Below are positions 1 to 12,618 of a stretch of 64,000 bases of DNA, piece by piece; positions within the stretch are counted from its first letter, which is position 1; every line of letters begins with the position of its first letter. The DNA is from Rhinopithecus roxellana (taxonomy: Eukaryota; Chordata; Mammalia; Primates; Cercopithecidae). Made by a program: the position numbers and the translations under genes. The DNA is taken from contig NC_044549.1 in assembly GCF_007565055.1 (NCBI RefSeq), positions 66,120,882-66,184,881 of the forward strand. Reading direction: 5' to 3'. The notes beneath the pieces are model-generated. The model saw only the letters and a program-made list of their open reading frames with translations, did no database searches and was not told the DNA's origin.

Positions 1-250
1 TGAGGTCAGGAAGTTTGAGACCAGCCTGTCCAACACGGCAAAACCCTGTCTTTACTAAAAATACAAAAATTAGCTTGGCATGGTGGCGCATGCCTGTAAT
101 CCCAGCTGCTCAGGAGGCTGAGGCAGGAGAATCACTTGAACCCTGGAGGAGGTAGTTGCAGTGAGCGGAGATCACGCCACTACACTGAACGCCAGCCTGG
201 GTGACAGAGTGAGACTCCATCTCAAACAAACAAATAAACAAACAAAAAAC
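1..250 (+). mobile_element. Alu element, 5' part cut by the window edge
   Basis: Alu sequence on the + strand runs from inside the left monomer through the middle region to the right-monomer end, followed by an A-rich tail of aaac/aaat units. The left end lies outside the window. The right monomer has a small insertion where ctgcactccagcctgg is expected (it reads ctacactgaacgccagcctgg). That and other substitutions suggest an AluS or older copy. It is a non-autonomous SINE with no coding content. Confidence 0.95.
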
Positions 251-711
251 CTACACATTTTGCACATGTATCATGGGAATTTACTTGCTCAAAGTATAAG
301 GAGTGTCATTTACAGAGAGGAAAAAAAAAAAAAAAAAAGAAAAAACCCTAAGTTACTTTGTAAATACTGACCTTAAAATCAAAGGTAACTACTTGAGTTG
401 ATTATGAAAGTAAAGAAGAAGTGAGGAGCCCAAGAAAGTGGTAGAATATAGCTAGGAGATGTCACAGTTAATTTCTTTTATTTTGATTTGTCTCAGAAGA
501 AGGGTTGTTTTTTCTTGCCTGTAAAGATAACTTTTCTTGATTTCATGATTTCTTAAATCCAGAGGAATCTTTTAATCAACCTAATTTTTAGCTGTCACCT
601 CCATTCTGTCCTGCTATACTGGCCAATCTCTTTTACATTGTAGTACATTGTAGGTATCTTCTCATGATATTTCTGTCTCTAGTTTTTCCCATCTGCCAAA
701 CTGCACAACAA
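251..711. other. AT-rich DNA, nothing recognised apart from an A run
   Basis: No exon, promoter or named repeat is visible. An A18 run at 321-338, followed by g and six more A, may be a decayed retroelement tail, but no body is recognisable beside it. Confidence 0.5.
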
Positions 712-952
712 AGCATGTGAATCAGACAGATAGGAGTTTGAGTTCTCTGGTCTTTCACTCTTTAACCTTGTGACTCAGGCAGTTCACATTACATCCCTCA
801 GTCCTCAAGTCTTCATTCCTAAAAGTTGGCAAAAGCACGATATTAAACTCAAAGATTTGTTTGGTTTTGTCTAAATTAAATGAGTTAATGTATACAGACC
901 ACTAAACTCAGTGTTTGGAACCTAGTAAGTGCTTGATATTAGTTTATTAACA
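712..952 (+). repeat. MIR SINE copy
   Basis: A diverged MIR on the + strand. The order matches the family: gagtttgagttctctgg, then accttgtgactcaggcag, then aaatgagttaatgtata, then ctagtaagtgcttgat. It is an ancient tRNA-derived SINE with no function shown here. Confidence 0.7.
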
Positions 953-1042
953 TTTTAATTTTTCAGTAATTCTATCCTCAATGCAATATGATTACTAGAA
1001 CACAAGTTGTACCAACATTTCTCTTGCTAATATCACCAATGG

Positions 1043-1058
1043 TTTTTTTTTGGGGGGG
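1043..1058. repeat. T9-G7 homopolymer junction
   Basis: Nine T followed directly by seven G, then a t-free gatggg. It is a low-complexity site prone to slippage. The surrounding 953-1229 bases show no other feature. Confidence 0.8.
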
Positions 1059-1229
1059 ATGGGCTGTAAAGGTTTGTATTCATTAAATATTGTTAAACAC
1101 CACTTCCTCAACATACTTCTTTGCTATAGTGTTCATGTCATTCATTGTACTCTGCTCTTTATCTCCCACATTTATGATACTTCTTTCTTCATATAATTTG
1201 ATGGTTTTCCTCCTCTGACTCATAAATGC

Positions 1230-1660
1230 AATGCAGACAGAGCTTATTTCTGTACCCCTTTGCTCCCCACACTCACACTCATGAGAACCCTTTCTTTGCA
1301 GGGAATCTCAGCAACTCCTGAGAACAAGTCAAACACAATCCTTAGGTTCTGTTTTAAGCTCTCACACTTGCAACTCTTTATCTGATACTTCCATGGGTAT
1401 ATATCTCACCCATGAGAAAGTATACTCCAAACCAAACTGATGACATTTGACATGTGAACAGTCTTTCTAACTTGCCATCATTGTTCCCATTTCCCAGGCT
1501 TGAAATTTTTAAGTCATTTTCTACTCTCCTGCATCTTCTTTCCTTATGTTTATTCAGTTCTCAAATCCTGTCTTTCCCCCGTCTCTTTGATAAGGTCCTT
1601 AGATCTCATGCCTGAATTAATTTCTGCCCTTGGAGTCTATTTTTCCTTCCACCCACTACC
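1230..1660 (+). repeat. Probable L2 LINE fragment
   Basis: The pyrimidine-rich run resembles the L2 3' half on the + strand. Short matches in the right order include aaaccaaactgatgac, ttgttcccatttcccaggct and caaatcctgtctttcc. The copy is very diverged. A frame here (1500-1682) starts in this repeat-like sequence and I do not treat it as a gene. Confidence 0.4.
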
Positions 1661-1800
1661 TATTTATCCATTCATTCAATGAGTATTAATGCTCTACCAT
1701 GGGCCAAGCAGTCTGAGGTCTCTACTATGAAAAATACATGAAATATCAATCCACTCCTAGCTTTTCAGTGTATATATTCTCTTGGAGGAGAGTAGACATT
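1661..1800 (-). repeat. L2 LINE 3' end
   Basis: The segment begins with tccattcattcaatgagtattaat and continues through gggccaagcagtctgagg. This is the reverse complement of the L2 3' terminus, which ends in tgaatgaatga repeats. It is diverged and ends near the following MIR. Confidence 0.55.
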
Positions 1801-2045
1801 GATGATGCACACATGCTATGGAATCAAATAGTCTTCTGTTAAAGTCTTGGATCCTTTTTTTCCTACAACCTTAGACAATTGACTTAATCTCCCCATGACT
1901 CATTTTCTCATGTGTAATTCAGATGTAATGGTACACACTTGATAGATATTTTGTAAGTATGAATTAGGTGGTGCCACATCTAAGCCTTTGCACTGTGCCA
2001 AATATCTAATAAACCCTCAATAAATATCAACCATTATTATTACTA
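1801..2045 (+). repeat. MIR SINE copy
   Basis: MIR on the + strand with recognisable parts: acaaccttagacaattgact, ctccccatgactcattttc, gtgtaattcagatgtaatgg, and the 3' part ccctcaataaatatcaaccattatta. Divergence is typical of this ancient family. Confidence 0.7.
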
Positions 2046-2345
2046 ATAAAAGCAGAAAGAAACATTGCCATGAAAAGGCTATGTATTATTAAAAGCCAAC
2101 ATGAGAGTTATCTGGAGTTGCAGTGATTCAGGGAAACTGAGGTGAACTGTGACCCTTCTCGGGCCAGTTCAATGAACAACCCAACACAAAGACAGGTTTC
2201 ATTTATGCATGGTACTAGGTGAGACTGAATATGGGGGTTGATGGCCTCTAATAGTAGGCCAGGACATGTGAAGGACTTCCTCCTGTTCACAACGTGGAGA
2301 CCGTTTAGGTTTTGGAGTTGAAAAGTAATATGACAAATCAGTTTT

Positions 2346-2648
2346 TTGTTTGTTTGTTTTTTTGAGACGGAGTCTCACTCTGTCGCCCAAGCTCGAGTGC
2401 AGTGGTGTGATCTCGGCCTACCTCAAGCTCCGCCTCTCAGATTCACGCAATTCTCCTGCCTCAGCCTCCCCAGTAGCTGGGACTACAGGTGCCCGCCACC
2501 ATGCCTGGCTAATTTTTTTTAATGTTTTTTAGTAGAGACGGCGTTTCACTGTGTTAGCCAGGATGGTCTCCATATCCTGATCTCGTGATCCGCCTGCCTC
2601 GGCCTCCCAAAGTGTTGGGATTCCAGGCGTGAGCCACCGCGCCCGGCC
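2346..2648 (-). mobile_element. AluY-like element with target duplication
   Basis: A full-length Alu in reverse orientation. A T-rich tail is followed by gagacggagtctcactctg, and it ends in gagccaccgcgcccggcc. An 11-bp target duplication, aaatcagtttt, is present at 2335-2345 and 2653-2663. Low divergence in the promoter half suggests a Y-type copy. Frames across it on both strands are Alu shadows. Confidence 0.95.
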
Positions 2649-2663
2649 GATAAAATCAGTTTT

Positions 2664-3032
2664 AAAACAACTTGAAATCACGTAGCAACCCCTTATTCCT
2701 TTCCACATGCTTTGCCTGCCCTCTGCTAAGGTCAATTGCGTAATATTTTTTCCCATTTAAATATTGCATTTTTCCAAGTGGAATAGTCTTATTTTGAGGA
2801 TAGGAGATATCCAGCAAATACTTGATCATTTATTGAAATGTAACTGTTTTGATTGAGCACAGAAGTCAGGATTTTTTTAATCACTTCCTTTTGTGAAGGT
2901 GCATTTATTTTGTCACTTTTATTCCATGGCTACGTTCTGTACCATTAGACTGAGGCTGATTTATGGTTTAAAATGCCTGTGGTGTTGTGTTACAATGTCT
3001 ACAAATGTCAACTAAGTCATCTCTAATACTAT
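2664..3032. other. AT-rich DNA between two Alu copies
   Basis: No exon, named repeat or regulatory motif that I can support. Confidence 0.5.
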
Positions 3033-3044
3033 AAAAGTAAATTA

Positions 3045-3342
3045 GGCCGGGCGCGGTGGCTCAAGCCTGTAATCCCAGCACTTTGGGAGGCCGAGACGGG
3101 TGGATCACGAGGTGAGGAGATCGAGACCGTCCTGGCTAACACGGTGAAACCCCGTCTCTACCAAAAATACAAAAAACTAGCCGGGCGAGGTGGCGGCGCC
3201 TGTAGTCCCAGCTACTCGGGAGGCTGAGGCAGGAGAATGGCGTGAACCCGGGAGGCGGAGCTTGCAGTGAGCTGAGATCTGGCCACTGCACTCTAGCCTG
3301 GGTGACAGAGGGAGACTCCGTCTCAAAAAAAAAAAAAAAAAA
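3045..3342 (+). mobile_element. AluY of cercopithecid (AluYR) type
   Basis: A full-length Alu on the + strand with a long A tail and a perfect 12-bp target duplication, aaaagtaaatta, at 3033-3044 and 3343-3354. It carries ggctcaagcctg in box B, aaaactagccgggcgagg in the middle and gagatctggccactgca on the right. I associate this combination with macaque/baboon AluYRa-type copies. One base is missing in ggcggcgcctg compared with ggcgggcgcctg. Confidence 0.95.
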
Positions 3343-3354
3343 AAAAGTAAATTA

Positions 3355-6300
3355 AACTCCAGATCAACTGATTATGATTCTGAGGTGCAGTCTTCACAAT
3401 TATTAGGAACTTGATTATTTAGTAGAATTGTGCTTAGGTATGAACATCACCACTCTTTCCTGCACTGTGAGAAGAAATTACTTAATATAAATGGAAGCAT
3501 CTTATTTGGCTCTACTTTAGTGGTTTTGATTTTTTTTTTGACCGAACACTGTGATTATAAAGGTCAGTGAGCTATTTAAAATAGATTCTGTCTCAGAACA
3601 AAATACATTTTGTTCATAACTTTGCCAGCTACTATGTCAAGCCTATATTTACTAATGGCCTTCATGAAATTATTTGGAAGAATCAGTCTGTAATGGCAGT
3701 GATGTGTCACGGAAAGACAAAACAGCCTTAGGGAATGCATTTTACCTGCTGTGGGTTGCATGTACCTATTAACAGTGAAGATTCCTTTGTCTTTGGGTAG
3801 GAGAGTTGGCCTGGCAGGGTGGTGGGGGATTCTATCTGTGCTTTCCAACTCATAGCAAGATGTTCACTTCTCTTTACTTCCTGAGTATCCTTCAAGCTGT
3901 TATCAGAGCTGCATTTGAGATGAAAGGGATCCCTATTATGGACCAAACTGAAACTCTCCACAGGATACCTCTCGGTAAGGATTGAGCTGTTAGGAAGGCA
4001 GGAATTCTTTCCAACTTTAGACACTGAAAGGAACTATTGCTTCTTTATGGTATGCAAGACGATCTTTGATATTTTAATGCTTATTACTTTAATCTCAGAG
4101 GAAATTTTAAAACATACTAAGGTTCCATTTATTCCAAATATGTAGAAAATAAGTTACTCTATTTCAAAGAGAGGCACTATGTTTACCATCTGCAGATTAG
4201 GTATGCATTACATATGTACATATGCACTTATGAATGAATGGATGAATGAAGATTTAGGTGGTATTATAGGCTCTTCCTTTCTCCTAACATAATTTGCATA
4301 AACAGTGGTCTCAAAAATACAATTTCCCCTGATTCTTTACTTGTAGAGACCAGGAAATGCTTGCAAAGTCTGAGGTTCACAAAATGGATCTGGTTGGCAG
4401 TTGTGTGCCTGTTTATTTTTTCTTATTTCTTTTAAATTCTTAATGACCTTTATGTAAGTTTACTTTACCACTTTGACCCCAGAATACCATTGGCAGGGTT
4501 ATTTATTACTGAAAGAATGTAAAATAAAGGTATAAAAATGTTTTCTAGATGAGGCATTTTTAGTATATTTTCTGTGGTTAATTTTTTTTTTCTTTTTCTC
4601 TTTGTATTACTTCTGTTTAATTATGGAAGCAATGTTTTAGGCTTGTTCTTTTCTGACTTTACTAATGCACTTTTCTGACTTTAATATGCACCGAAGTTGT
4701 CCTGTTTAACAACTCTTTCTGTATCCTTTTACTAACGTCCAATCTCTTGGGAATCAAGCGCAAAAACAAAGTCATCCATCTTGAACTAATATACAAGCTT
4801 ACACCTACTGACAGTAGTAAATACAAAATTGGTGATGCTCTCCACGACTGGAATTCCATTTAACTACCAATTCCCAAGGAGACTAATTCATTTACCAACG
4901 GATATGAACAAAACCACAGTCACTATTTCAGAGAACATATTGTATTTTCCCTCTATGAGATAATTCTAACGAGGGGCTGTTCCACCTTGCATCTTCAATC
5001 ACATGGTGGTGAGAAAACCCTATAATTTAAAGGAGAGGAGTTTATTACGGTAAGTATAAAACAGAACAAAACAGCTGGGCTTCCACAGCACTTTATGGGA
5101 AATGTCTTCTGACCCTTCTATAAACAATTCCTTTGGTAAAGTCCCCATTTTATGTTGGTTTGTTCTGTCATCGGAGTAGAGTTATGGCTTGAATAAATTC
5201 TTGCTGAGGGTTTCAAGGTTGGCATGGGAATGCCTTTCTTTTCGAGATCTTATAGTGGATGTGTGTAATTCATCAAGTGTAGAACATATGCCATGCTTTA
5301 TTCACAAACTTTGGGAGGAGTTAATTGCCAGATATCACCTTCAAAATCTGGCACCAGAATTTGATATCTAAATCATTTGAGTAAAAATTAGTCGGTAAGG
5401 CTTTGCCAGTTACTCCTAGAAAATATATTAGCTTATCCAAATGAAAATAATTTTAGTGTGGTTTTATGATTTTCAAAAGCTTGTTATTTATGCTTCATTT
5501 CATATCGTGGTAAGCATTATAGGATTTCACTATATCTAAATTTTGGATTTGGTGTGAGAATTAAAGGCATAACTAAATTGCTGGAGAAGATCAGGTTATA
5601 AAAATTTAATTTGTATTTTATTTGAATAGCATTTAAAGGAAAAATGTGTTTTCTATATGTACATTAGACTTGTGATATTTTAAGTGTGTTATAAAGCATA
5701 ATATCCTCCATATATTTACTTTGTAAAGAAAACAAGTTTATGAATATAACACAAGCTTATTTATTACTGTTCTCTTTTTAAATTGAACTGTTAACAATTA
5801 CCAATGCCTTGAAAACTCACAAAAGTGCATTAGGCAATATACTTTCACAATTAATTGGTTATTAGATAATTATAAAAATTTAAAATGTTTTTTCTTCTGC
5901 TTATGGTACCCAACTGTTGCATAAAAAGACAGACATGACATATTATTTGATGAAATGCCAGTTTTATAAAATCTTTTTTGGTTTAAAATAATTGTGCCTG
6001 GTCCTCACCTAATAATCAGCTGGAAGTTAACTTTTATATTTGAGTCTAATTTTGAGAATAAAAGAATAATCTGCAGCAAAGTGTATTTTTTCATTAGATA
6101 AAGCGAATAAAACATGCTTCATTTATAAGAATTTTGGTTAATTACCTTGTGTGTAAGATATTCTTCAATTAATCAGTTCTAGCTGTTTCCACAACAAACA
6201 TTTTTCTTTGGGCATGTATAATAGAAAAAAAACACATTAAGTTGGGCATAATGTTTTTTTTTGTACTTCCTCCTAAGCAATTCATTCAAATTTAGATAAA

Positions 6301-6929
6301 TTTTAAGTTATTTTATTCTGAAGTAGGCAAGCTGTATTTATTTCATTTTGTTTCAAATGCAAATGGTTAAGTGTTTTGCATTCTCATCAGTAAAGAGTTC
6401 TATGGCAAAATAATAATTTAATGATCTCTTCCTAGAGAGATGATGCAAAATTTAGATCTGAGAAAAGGATTCTTATTTTTATCTATTTACGCTGATCTTT
6501 CTATAAAATCTCTGCAGGCTTCCTTTGTTGTTCAAATCATAAAACACTAGATGAAATCAATATTGTGAAAGATAATATATTTACTATAGAATTATGGATT
6601 ATTAAAATAAATCTTCATATATGAAATGATATTTTATGTATTGTAATAATGTGCTTTTTCTCTGGAGTTGGGAAATTGTCTCAGTTTTGTCAGAAGCAAG
6701 AGTACAGCCTTTTTTATTTAAACCATCATTTATAATTTAGGTAAATTGAAAGAAAAAATATTTTATATTTACCCACATCTTTTCCATTTTCAATGCTCTT
6801 TACTTCTTTATGAAGATCTGAGTTTCTATCTGGTATAACGCCCTTTCAACCTTAAAAATGACTATTAGTGTGTCTTATATATAGTGTAATTCTAATGATG
6901 ATAATCCTCTTAGTTTTCATTTATCTGAA
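3355..6929. other. 3.6 kb of AT-rich single-copy-looking DNA
   Basis: I see no exon, splice-flanked frame or confidently named transposon. The small open frames (up to 98 codons at 3728-4024) lack family features. A short run of gaat-like units lies at 4231-4252, and T-rich runs near 3529-3538 and 4580-4600. The sequence is consistent with intergenic or intronic DNA. Confidence 0.5.
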
Positions 6930-7870
6930 AGTATATTTATTTTAACTAAATATTTGAATATTTTCACTGGATAAAGAATTCTGGGTTAACAAGACTTTTT
7001 TGTTCATTTTTCTTTCAGAACTTTTAACTTGCTATAAACAGTATGTAATGTGTTGTTTTCCTCTCTGTTTTCAAGGTTTATTATTTTTGTTTTTTGGCAG
7101 CTTGATTATTATGTACTTAGGTGGGGCTTTCTTAATATTATCTTTCTGAAGGTTTGCTGGGATCCTTGAATCTATTAATGCCTGATTTTCACCACATTTG
7201 ATAAATTTTTTTGCCATATTTCTCTAATATATTTTATGCCTCATCTCTCTTTCTTCTGTTGAAAATTCAATTACACACATGTAAAATGTTTTGAGACTCT
7301 ATTCAATTCCACTCCCACCCACCCCCAATCTTTTCTCTCTGTTTTTAAAGTTGGAATATTTCTATGGATCTAGCTTCAAGTATGCCAGCTCTTTTCTCTG
7401 TTACCTCCAATTTGCTGTTAAGCTAAGTGAAAATTTTAATTTCTGATATTATTTTTTCAATCCTAGAATAGCTTTCTGGTTCTTTTTTAATAGTTCTATT
7501 TCTCTGTTTAGGTTTCTCAATTTTAGGTTCTTTTTGAAAAATATTAATACATTATTTTTTTCATCAAGCACAATTACAACAGTGCTTTAAATTCCTTGTT
7601 TGCTAAGTCCAATATTTAGTAGGTAATCTCAGGGGTCATCTCCACTGTGTTTTCTTTGAGTACGGAACACATTGTCTGGTTTTATCGTATGTGGAGTCAT
7701 TTTGAATTGTTTGCTGGTCATTGTAGAGATTCCAGAATCTGTCATGTTCTCCAAATTATATTAACTTCTGTTTTGACTACCATGCAGTAAATGTAGCAGA
7801 AATCAAACTATAGTGTCCTTTGAAGTGGATGGTTGTTGAAATCTCAATTCAATTCTTTTAACTTCAGCAG
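6930..7870 (-). repeat. Probable ancient L1 (L1M-type) fragment
   Basis: The stretch reads like the reverse complement of an old mammalian L1. Recognisable pieces are taatttctgatattattttt, gaatagctttctggttcttttt, gctaagtccaatatttag and tttgagtacggaacacattg in a fixed order. It is too diverged for a subfamily call and has no open frame. Confidence 0.45.
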
Positions 7871-7879
7871 AGCTGTTTG

Positions 7880-8260
7880 GAAACTATCTTGCTGTCTCAG
7901 TTCTGGCTGCTGTAACAGAATACTATAAGCTAGGTGACTTATAAGCAACAGAAATGTATTTCTCACAGTTCTGGAGGCTGGAAAGTCCAAAATCAAGGTG
8001 CAGAACGATTTGTTGTTTTTTGAGGGCTGGTTTCCTGGTTTATAGGCAGCTACCTTCTCCCAGTGTCCTCACAGGATGGAAGGGATGAAGGAGTTCTCTG
8101 AGACTTCCTTCATGAAGGAACTAATCCCAGTCATAAGGGCCCCACTATCCTGATGTAATTACTACCCAAAGGGCTCATCTCCAAATACCATCTCATTAAC
8201 GATTAAGTTTCAACACATAATTAGGGGGCAGGCACATATATTCAGTCTAGAGCACCCACT
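7880..8260 (+). repeat. Ancient dispersed repeat, family not assigned
   Basis: The segment starts near tcagttctggctgctgtaac. It continues through acttataagcaacagaaatg, tctcacagttctggaggctgg, cagtgtcctcacaggatgg, and ends near cacatatattcagtctagagca. I know this order as a common mid-age primate repeat but cannot name the family safely. No coding potential. Confidence 0.65.
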
Positions 8261-8603
8261 GATGCATATTTCAGAAGATAGCAAGGGATTGGGCATCATT
8301 TACACATAGAATATGGGGCCTTCTCCTTGATTTACTTCCCCTCAATATTTCCCAGTTGCTCTGGTTGCCCAAGCTCTGTCCTTTGCTTCTTCAAGCCAAT
8401 AACTGCAGGTTTGCTTTCCTTGTTTTATCCACCTAGAATGGACAGACTGGGTCTTGATCTTCCCTAAAAGCTGTGAAATAGGAAACTTACCCAGTGTTGT
8501 TCCCTTCTTCCAGTTGTATGCCCCTTCACTATCTGCATGTTTTGGATTACTTTCCAGTGTTTTCAGGTACTTATGATTTATATATTGTCTATACTTCATA
8601 GTT

Positions 8604-8909
8604 GTGTTGTTTTGTTTTGTTTTGTTTGAGACAAAGTCTCGCTCTGTCACCCAGGCTGGAGTGCAGTGGCATGATCTCGGCTCACTGCAACCTCTGCCTC
8701 CCAGGCTCTAACAATTCTCTCACCTCAGCCTCCTGAGTAGCTGGGATTACAGGCGTGCACCATTGCACCCAGCTAATTTTTGTATTTTCAGTAGAGATGG
8801 GGTTTCACCCAGTTGGCCAGGCTAGTATCAAACTCCTGACCTCAAGTGATCCACCTGCCTTGGCCTCCCAAAGTCTTGGGATTACAGGCATAAACTACCA
8901 CACCTGGCC
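8604..8909 (-). mobile_element. Alu element (S/J type)
   Basis: A reverse-orientation full-length Alu with a tttg-repeat tail and body from gagacaaagtctcgctctg to cacacctggcc. An imperfect target duplication is visible: tatacttcatagtt before and tatacagcatagtt after. Divergence is higher than in the Y copies elsewhere. Frames at 8342-8650 and 8755-8940 include Alu bases. Confidence 0.93.
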
Positions 8910-9659
8910 TATACAGCATAGTTTTAGGGGGTGGTTCTGAATGGACCCATTATTAGAAATCTATAACTTCACACTGGAAAGATTTATCGTATTACAAACC
9001 TTTGAAAACATAATTTTAATGGCTGCTTCATTACAGGATTACAGAATAATCTATTAGTTTAAACAATGTGAAACTGTTATTTTTCCAGGTCAGAAATGCG
9101 CAAATAATGGTAATTTCATACAATTTAAACTAATAATTTTGTTCTTAGATATTTATAATTTATTTTATCATTGAATATCTATGGGAATATAGAGTTTTCT
9201 ATATTTCAGTTTACTTACATTATATGGAGTCTTAGAAGCGGAATACCTGGGTCTCAATTTATGTACCTCTTTAAACCTCTTCAATATAATTGCTATTTTT
9301 GTTTTTAAATTGTAATGTAAATAGCATGTAATTTTTTGTAAAATGGTTGCATACATTGATGATATTTAATATGGCTTTCATCCTACAATTGTGTCATGCC
9401 ATTAGATTTTGGCTTTACTATTTTTTCTTTGGCAAAATATTATCAAGTTATTTAATTGATTTGTGTTTGTTCATTATTATCCACATTGAATATATTCATT
9501 ATGCTTGTTAGCTTCTCTACTTCATCTTTGGATAAATGTATCAGAATATTTTAAATACCCAGAAATATTTGAGACTTTCATCATCACATTTTCTCCTTTA
9601 TTCGTATTTAAGACTTTAAAATCTGCTTAAATTTAGGAATTTCTAAAAATAATTTCAAA
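8910..9659. other. AT-rich DNA, nothing recognised
   Basis: A frame of 62 codons at 9168-9356 has no family features. No named repeat can be supported. Confidence 0.5.
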
Positions 9660-10290
9660 TTTTATCTTAGATGCAGTGGGTACATGTGCAGGTTTGTTAC
9701 ATGGGTATATTACATGGTGCTGCGGTTTGGGGTGTGAATGATCCTGTCACCCAGGATCATCGAGCATAGTACCCAGTAAGTAATTTTGCAATCCTTAGTC
9801 CCCTCCTCCCCTCCCTCATCTACTAGTCCCCATTGTCTAGTGTTGCCATCTTTATGTTTATGTGTACTCAATGTTTCACTCCAACTTGTAACTGAGAACA
9901 TGGTATTTAGTTTTCTGTTCCTGCCTTGATTTGCTTAGGATAATGACCTTCAGCTGCATCCACGTTGCTCACAAGGACATGATTTTGCTATTTGTTTTAT
10001 GGCTGCATGGTATTCCATGGTGTATATGTAACACATTTTTGTATCCAATACACTGTTGATGGGCACCTAAGTTGATTCCATGTTTTTGTTATTGTGAGTA
10101 GTGCTGCAATGAACATATGAGTGAATGTGTCTTTTGGTAGAACTGTTTATTTTGCTTTGGGTATATACCTAGTAATGGGATTGCTGGGTTGAATTGGTAG
10201 CTTTGTTTTAAGCTCTTTGAGAAATCTCCAAACTGCTTTACACAGTGGCTGAAATAATTTACATTCCCAGCAACAGTGTATAAACGTTTA
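9660..10290 (-). mobile_element. 5'-truncated L1, 3' end
   Basis: L1 3' sequence in reverse orientation. It begins at the 3' UTR (gggtacatgtgcaggtttgt), then ggtattccatggtgtatatg, then gggtatatacctagtaatgg, and breaks off after acattcccagcaacagtgta. Only the last part of ORF2 and the 3' UTR are present, about 630 bp. Several substitutions and an altered tail suggest an older primate L1 (PB/MA grade). Confidence 0.9.
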
Positions 10291-12014
10291 ATTTTAGGAA
10301 ACTTTTAAGATGGTTCCTATATGCAAGTAATAATATTTGAAAATGTGCTCTATATTTGTATTATTGTGCATACACTCAGATAAAGAAAAGGGAATCTAAG
10401 TCAATAAGTGTTTCCTGTTTGGAGAAAACTCTACTTGATATATGGGCAATACAAGTGTTATATATAAAGCTCTTGCCTGCTTATGTGCCCTTAAATGTTG
10501 TAGTATGAGCTGGCACAAAACTATCTGAGTGAGAAACACAAAGGATATGGCATAAGAAAGAGTAACTAATTCCTATAAGATAAGGCAAATTTTTCATGTC
10601 AGTATAAACAGAAGATTTGGAACCCTTGCTGTGGGCTTACTGTACTGTGGCATAGTGCTATGCATGCCTAAAAAGGTTTGCCTGTTTATCATATTCTGAA
10701 AAACAACATGAAAAAAATAAATTGATAGGTCTCATTTAACCCCTGGAAGAAAATAAATCCAATGCAATGCTTGTAAAAAACTGAGTTATGTTTGTGTTAA
10801 CACAGTGCATCACATACTAGCAATCTGTGATTTAAGTACATGTCTGCTAATGAATTTGTTTATTTTGCAAGAAAATAAAGTTAATTGAAAGTATGAAATA
10901 TGGTTCCTAAACAATGCATGGAGAGGGCTAATTGGTCCATGGCTTTTTAAAAAAATGGATAAAAATATCTTAAAAGGATGTCTTGTCACATCACAGTTCA
11001 AAGGAATAAAGTTCCCACCCATGTCTAAATGTATGCTAAACCTTAAGAATATCTTAAAGCAAGAATAGTAAATACCTAACACATGAGAATTATCTCTTGT
11101 ATGGTATCAGTGATATTATACATTAATAGGTCACTTTAACCTTTCCTGCTCAGCTCAGATGCAGAGTCAGGATCCTTTGGACACAGTGTTTCAGTAAGTC
11201 ACTACCAATCAGTCGGGTTAATTTATGAAAGGAAGATTATTTTGCCCTGTATACATCTCTTACTAAACAACCCATAACAAGAGAGTAATCTTACTTAGAA
11301 ATGTATCATGGATAAGAATGATTTTAAGAAACAGGAAACCATTGAAACTATTTTACATGAGACAATTTTTTTTTTTTTTGTCTCACCTATCTACAAGGTC
11401 AAGTTGCACTCCAGTTTCAGCTTTTAATAAAAAATAACCTTTCAGTTTATTTGAAGATCTGGGTCTTCAAATATAATTGTCGAGTATCTATCTCTCTCCT
11501 CTTTTCTCTATGGTGACTTTATTCTCAGGAGGGCTCTTTCTAAGTTATGATAAGAAGAAGGGAGTTTCTCCTGCCTTATGTCATACCTGATGAGCAACCC
11601 TGTTTTTTCCTGGTAACTCATGCATAAATCCAAGTTAGGTTTCTCACCGGCTTCTGTTGGGTCTGATGCCCTTCATAGCTTTAGTCCCCATAGACTTAGG
11701 AGTAGAAAATATTGGTTTGTCATGCCTGTGTCACATGGACCAGGGGTACGAGAAAGCATTGGAATTAGCCTCAATTCAGCCACATAACCATAGGAGATAT
11801 TATTCCTTAGGTCCAACTGGGCTAAATGAATGGGGATAATGCTTGGCAAGCAAAAAACAACAGGTATTCATGGTAGCTTCCATTCTTATTTTTCTTGACT
11901 ATTCTTCTGAAATTGTTCTGATGACAGAGATTACAGTTGCATTTGTTAGGGTAAAGTTTAAGCAGTTATAATAAAAGTATCCAAAGGAGATTGGCTCAAA
12001 TTGAAAAGGGACAT
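10291..12014. other. AT-rich DNA without recognised elements
   Basis: Open frames at 10810-11082 (minus, 90 codons) and 11657-11839 (plus, 60 codons) show no domain or splice context. A T12 run lies at about 11368-11380. Nothing else can be supported. Confidence 0.5.
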
Positions 12015-12018
12015 TAAG

Positions 12019-12327
12019 TTTTTTTTTTGTTTTTTTGTTTTTTTTTTGAGGCGGAGTCTTGCTCTGTCGCCCGGACTGGAGTGCAGTGGCCAGATCTCAG
12101 CTCACTGCAAGCTCCACCTCCCGGGTTTACGCCATTCTCCTGCCTCAGCCTCCCAAGTAGCTGGGACTACAGGCGCCCGCCACCTTGCCCGGCTAGTTTT
12201 TGTATTTTTAGTAGAGACGGGGTTTCACTGTGTTAGCCAGGATGGTCTCGATCTCCTGACCTCGTGATCCGCCCGTCTCGGCCTCCCAAAGTGCTGGGAT
12301 TACAGGCTTGAGCCACCGCGCCTGGCC
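12019..12327 (-). mobile_element. AluY of cercopithecid (AluYR) type
   Basis: A full-length reverse-orientation Alu with an 11-bp duplication, taagttttttt, beginning at 12015 and repeated at 12328-12338. It has ttacaggcttgagccaccgc (the complement of ggctcaagcctg) and cccggctagtttttg, the same linked bases as the copies at 3045 and 33400. The overlapping frames at 12001-12267 are Alu shadows. Confidence 0.95.
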
Positions 12328-12618
12328 TAAGTTTTTTTATAGTAGTAAGTAGGGTTCTGATTCTCAGAGTCATGTAGGAATTCAGGCCAGAGTGGGGTTT
12401 CTTTGTCATCCTCAATATGAGCCTTTTAACAGTGTGGGTTAGTCAAAAGGACAAGGAGAAGTAAATCCCGATTATCTTTAAGTAGATGAGCTGAAAGTTG
12501 CCAACAGCATTTTTCCTCTTGTCTCTTTGGTGAGAACCTAGTCCTAGAACCAAACTAAGTCAACATTTAGCCTTTAGGTTGGTGGCCGTGTGTCCAGAAG
12601 GAGAAAAAGAACAAATTG

